Under the pieces are notes generated by a model. The model had not been told where the DNA came from, did no database searches, and was given only the letters and a program-made list of their open reading frames with translations. A DNA stretch of 5,420 nucleotides from positions 1-5,420 of the forward strand of contig DLXM01000038.1 of assembly GCA_003448835.1 (NCBI GenBank), read 5' to 3'. Every line of letters begins with the position of its first letter. Positions within the stretch are counted from its first letter, which is position 1. The stretch is from Bacteroidota bacterium. GTDB taxonomy: Bacteria; Bacteroidota; Rhodothermia; Balneolales; HLUCCA01. The translations under genes were made by a program, and so were the position numbers. Of this stretch, positions 3,132 through 5,420 are shown piece after piece.

Positions 3132-5420
3132 TCAAAAACTTGGGGCCAGTAAGATACTATTCACTAAAAGTCTTTCAAGCCCTCTCCAATAGGCGCGAAA
3201 AACGGGTTGCTCAGCAAATAGGATTACATTTCCACTGCCAGTGGGTTCATGAATCAAGTAGGAATTTCCCGGGAAATTGTTTTTGTTTTCTTCGAACACA
3301 AAGCCACTAAGGATTGCACTTTCATCAAAAACTGCAACGTTTGCTCCTTGCTGTGATGACGTCAAAATAGTGGCACTGTTTACATGAACGGGTATGTGTT
3401 GATCATAACCCAATGATAAAAAATGATTTGTATCCAGGTTAACTCTAAATATTGCACCTGGAGTATTGTCAACACGTACTCCACTGAGCCTTCTCGAGCT
3501 ACTCAAGTTTACATCGTCATCGATGGCGAAAGTCGCACCATCCTGGATGCCAATGAAGGTCCCACCGTTTCTTATCCATTCTTTCATTCTGTTGATACCT
3601 CTGTCACCGATGAGATTCTTATATCCGGCAGCTGACCCCGGAGGCATAATAACTACGTCGTATTCAAACAAATCTGCTCTGTTGAAATCCTGAACCCGGA
3701 CCGCAGTAAATTCAATTCCATAGCGTTGTTCCAGTGTAAACCAAATTGCGCCGTAGCTTCTTCCATCGGTTGGTTCATCCATCAATACCATTACTTTGGG
3801 TTTCTTCAGACTTACCACAGTTCTGGCCCCCATCAAAATTCCTTTATCAGTCCAGGCTTCATCAATAGCCTCTACTTTTACATTTGATTCTAAAGCCAGT
3901 TCATTAATTCTTTGATGAAGTGATTCCTCGTTTTTCTCAACCCGTACTACCACGACTCCTTTTTCATACGATTTCCCTTCTCTTTCGAAGGGTTCGGTTG
4001 CCATAGAAACACGAAATCCCTCCATCATAAGTTTACTCATTAATGATGCCGCATCATTTGAGCTGTATGAAAAGAGGTACGCGTAATTAGCTTTGTCCCC
4101 AGGTGTTGTATTTGATACTTTTAGATCAGCTTCCGTTACCAAAGATAAATTACCAGTGAATGGATTCGATAATCCATACGCTTCCACTCCATAAGTAAGC
4201 GGTAGGGACCATGCCGTTACATCATAAAAGCCAACTCGTTTTTTAGGAGCATTTGCTCCAACAGAATTGTTATAGTTATGCGCTGCAAGTGCTTCGTCTA
4301 AAAACTCTTTTTGGATCCCTACATTTCGTTCCAGAAGTACTTTCGCCAGTCGTTTGTTCGGCTGATTCATTGGCACGATAAAGGTTCCGACCGGTAGCGA
4401 TCTCCTTTCTGTATCACCATACAAATATGAAATCCCATCGGCTGCTTTTTCATCACTGGTTACAAATACCTCAATCTCGTGTTCCAGCAATAATTCGACT
4501 AAATTCAGCGCATCATTAGGTTGTTTTCCCCCCAAAATGGCTACCTGTTTGACTGGTTCATCTCTAACTTCATCCATACCCTGTTTGAAGAAGTTGTAGT
4601 AATCGTTAAGAAGTCCTTCTCTATTTTCAGCTGCAGCTTTCGCCGTAGCTATTGTTGCTACTACATGGTGAGCGGTGGCATTTTTTAGCGTTGAAATGGT
4701 TCCATCATTTCGGTAATACTGAAACCCTTTGTCCCCACCGCCATTTGTTTCATACGTCATTCCAATGGCACCATTAAAAGCGGGATAGGAATCCCAATAT
4801 CCCGGATAATGCAGGTCATAAATTTCACGGGATGTGTAGGTCCAGCTATGTTCATCAAAAGCAGAAGCGTTTGCTCTTCCGATGACTTCTGCCCATTTTA
4901 CAATCGATGAGGGATAAATTGGGTTCACTGGGATTGCGTACGGAGCAAAGAAATATTCCTCCGGCTCACCGTGATAGTCTACCCAAATCTGTGGACTCCA
5001 ATGTCGCATTTCTTTTGCCACAATTTGTGACTCTTTTTGAGATAAAGCAAATCCATCTCTGTTACTGTCTAGTTTGTAGTGCGTGTCGCTGGTTGACATT
5101 AGCCAATCTCCCTGATGTTCTGCAGCAATACGGTCCGGTGTACCATTTGGACCAACTTTCATGCCTTTCATCCATGCAACATGACGTTGATGGGAATCCG
5201 GATTGTGGGCGGGATTAATAACAATGATTGAGTTCTCAAGTGTGGACAAGGTCTCTTCATCCATGCCAGCGGTAAAGTGGTATGCCGCGACTATGGCCGC
5301 TTCAAATGCCGCGGACTCTTCCCCGTCGTTGGCATAATTCATCCATGAAATAACGGGTGTACTTTTTGCAATTTCTTGTGCTTGTGATGCAGACGTTGCT
5401 CTGGGATCTTTTAACTTTGA
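3132..5420 (-). CDS. M14 metallocarboxypeptidase-like protein, 5' partial
   Basis: The frame is open from the right window edge to a TGA at 3132-3134: 762 codons, with the N-terminus (and any signal peptide) outside the window. The ATG at 5342 lies inside a conserved block and is not the real start, since homologous residues (DPRATASAQ, then TPVISW) continue upstream. The first ~280 residues match a large bacterial M14 carboxypeptidase branch: NP-x-x-NPD (5225-5190), the SNRD substrate-site motif (5055-5066), VDYHG with the last zinc-ligand His (4971-4973), NP near 4920, and the TYET catalytic Glu (4749-4751). The first zinc-ligand motif, normally HGNE, here reads DGEE (5316-5327). The C-terminal ~220 residues resemble a class I glutamine amidotransferase-like domain (PKVMVLMDE, then DVVIMPPGS, then GGTFIGIQDGA), with Gln at 3543-3545 where the nucleophile Cys would be. 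It is likely exported, peptide-directed or a non-catalytic binder. It converges on the ATPase gene with a 4-bp gap. Confidence 0.88.
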   Translation of the reverse strand, partial: SKLKDPRATSASQAQEIAKSTPVISWMNYANDGEESAAFEAAIVAAYHFTAGMDEETLSTLENSIIVINPAHNPDSHQRHVAWMKGMKVGPNGTPDRIAAEHQGDWLMSTSDTHYKLDSNRDGFALSQKESQIVAKEMRHWSPQIWVDYHGEPEEYFFAPYAIPVNPIYPSSIVKWAEVIGRANASAFDEHSWTYTSREIYDLHYPGYWDSYPAFNGAIGMTYETNGGGDKGFQYYRNDGTISTLKNATAHHVVATIATAKAAAENREGLLNDYYNFFKQGMDEVRDEPVKQVAILGGKQPNDALNLVELLLEHEIEVFVTSDEKAADGISYLYGDTERRSLPVGTFIVPMNQPNKRLAKVLLERNVGIQKEFLDEALAAHNYNNSVGANAPKKRVGFYDVTAWSLPLTYGVEAYGLSNPFTGNLSLVTEADLKVSNTTPGDKANYAYLFSYSSNDAASLMSKLMMEGFRVSMATEPFEREGKSYEKGVVVVRVEKNEESLHQRINELALESNVKVEAIDEAWTDKGILMGARTVVSLKKPKVMVLMDEPTDGRSYGAIWFTLEQRYGIEFTAVRVQDFNRADLFEYDVVIMPPGSAAGYKNLIGDRGINRMKEWIRNGGTFIGIQDGATFAIDDDVNLSSSRRLSGVRVDNTPGAIFRVNLDTNHFLSLGYDQHIPVHVNSATILTSSQQGANVAVFDESAILSGFVFEENKNNFPGNSYLIHEPTGSGNVILFAEQPVFRAYWRGLERLLVNSILLAPSF

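Noticed and set aside
4907..5218. Plus-strand 103-codon open frame inside the M14 gene
   Set aside because: It lies antisense to conserved M14 motifs, and its Cys/Leu-rich product matches nothing recognisable.

Overview
This window looks like a chromosomal segment of a moderately AT-rich Gram-negative bacterium of the Bacteroidota/Rhodothermota/Balneolota sort. That placement is an inference. It rests on a large M14-type peptidase with a C-terminal amidotransferase-like domain, the lack of Shine-Dalgarno sites before most genes, and one possible TTG-N20-TAnnTTTG promoter. No RNA gene, CRISPR array or insertion sequence is visible.

Layout: (1) 1-94 is the leader of yajQ, possibly with the last codons of an upstream gene. 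(2) 95-586 is an intact yajQ-family gene, followed 66 bp later by a diverged copy of its last nine codons. (3) 658-948 is the first ~90 codons of an FMN nitroreductase of the iodotyrosine-deiodinase-like branch, cut short. (4) 949-1136 is a regulatory leader with a -10 box, a perfect 14-bp palindrome, a second 8-bp palindrome and a strong ribosome site. (5) 1137-1708 is a complete mazEF-type toxin-antitoxin operon with a 4-bp stop/start overlap. (6) 1745-1897, minus strand, is a 50-codon relic of the C-terminal end of a sensor histidine kinase, with no start and none of the rest of the gene. (7) 1982-3127 is an AAA_14/DUF4143 ATPase with Walker motifs and a PD-(D/E)xK-like C-terminal end. (8) 3132-5420, minus strand, is a large M14 peptidase-like gene running off the right edge and converging on the ATPase gene with only 4 bp between them.

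The stretch 587-1981 reads as a small rearrangement hotspot. It holds gene ends without their other halves (a nitroreductase head, a kinase tail, a repeated yajQ tail), with an intact self-regulated toxin-antitoxin pair among them and a stand-alone ATPase of largely unknown role next to it. Nothing shows that mazEF and the ATPase act together.

The points most worth a second look are the M14 protein's apparent loss of the first zinc-binding histidine (Asp instead) with other active-site residues kept, the duplicated yajQ tail whose differences are largely synonymous, and the unreported histidine-kinase relic. The paired palindromes form a likely mazEF operator.
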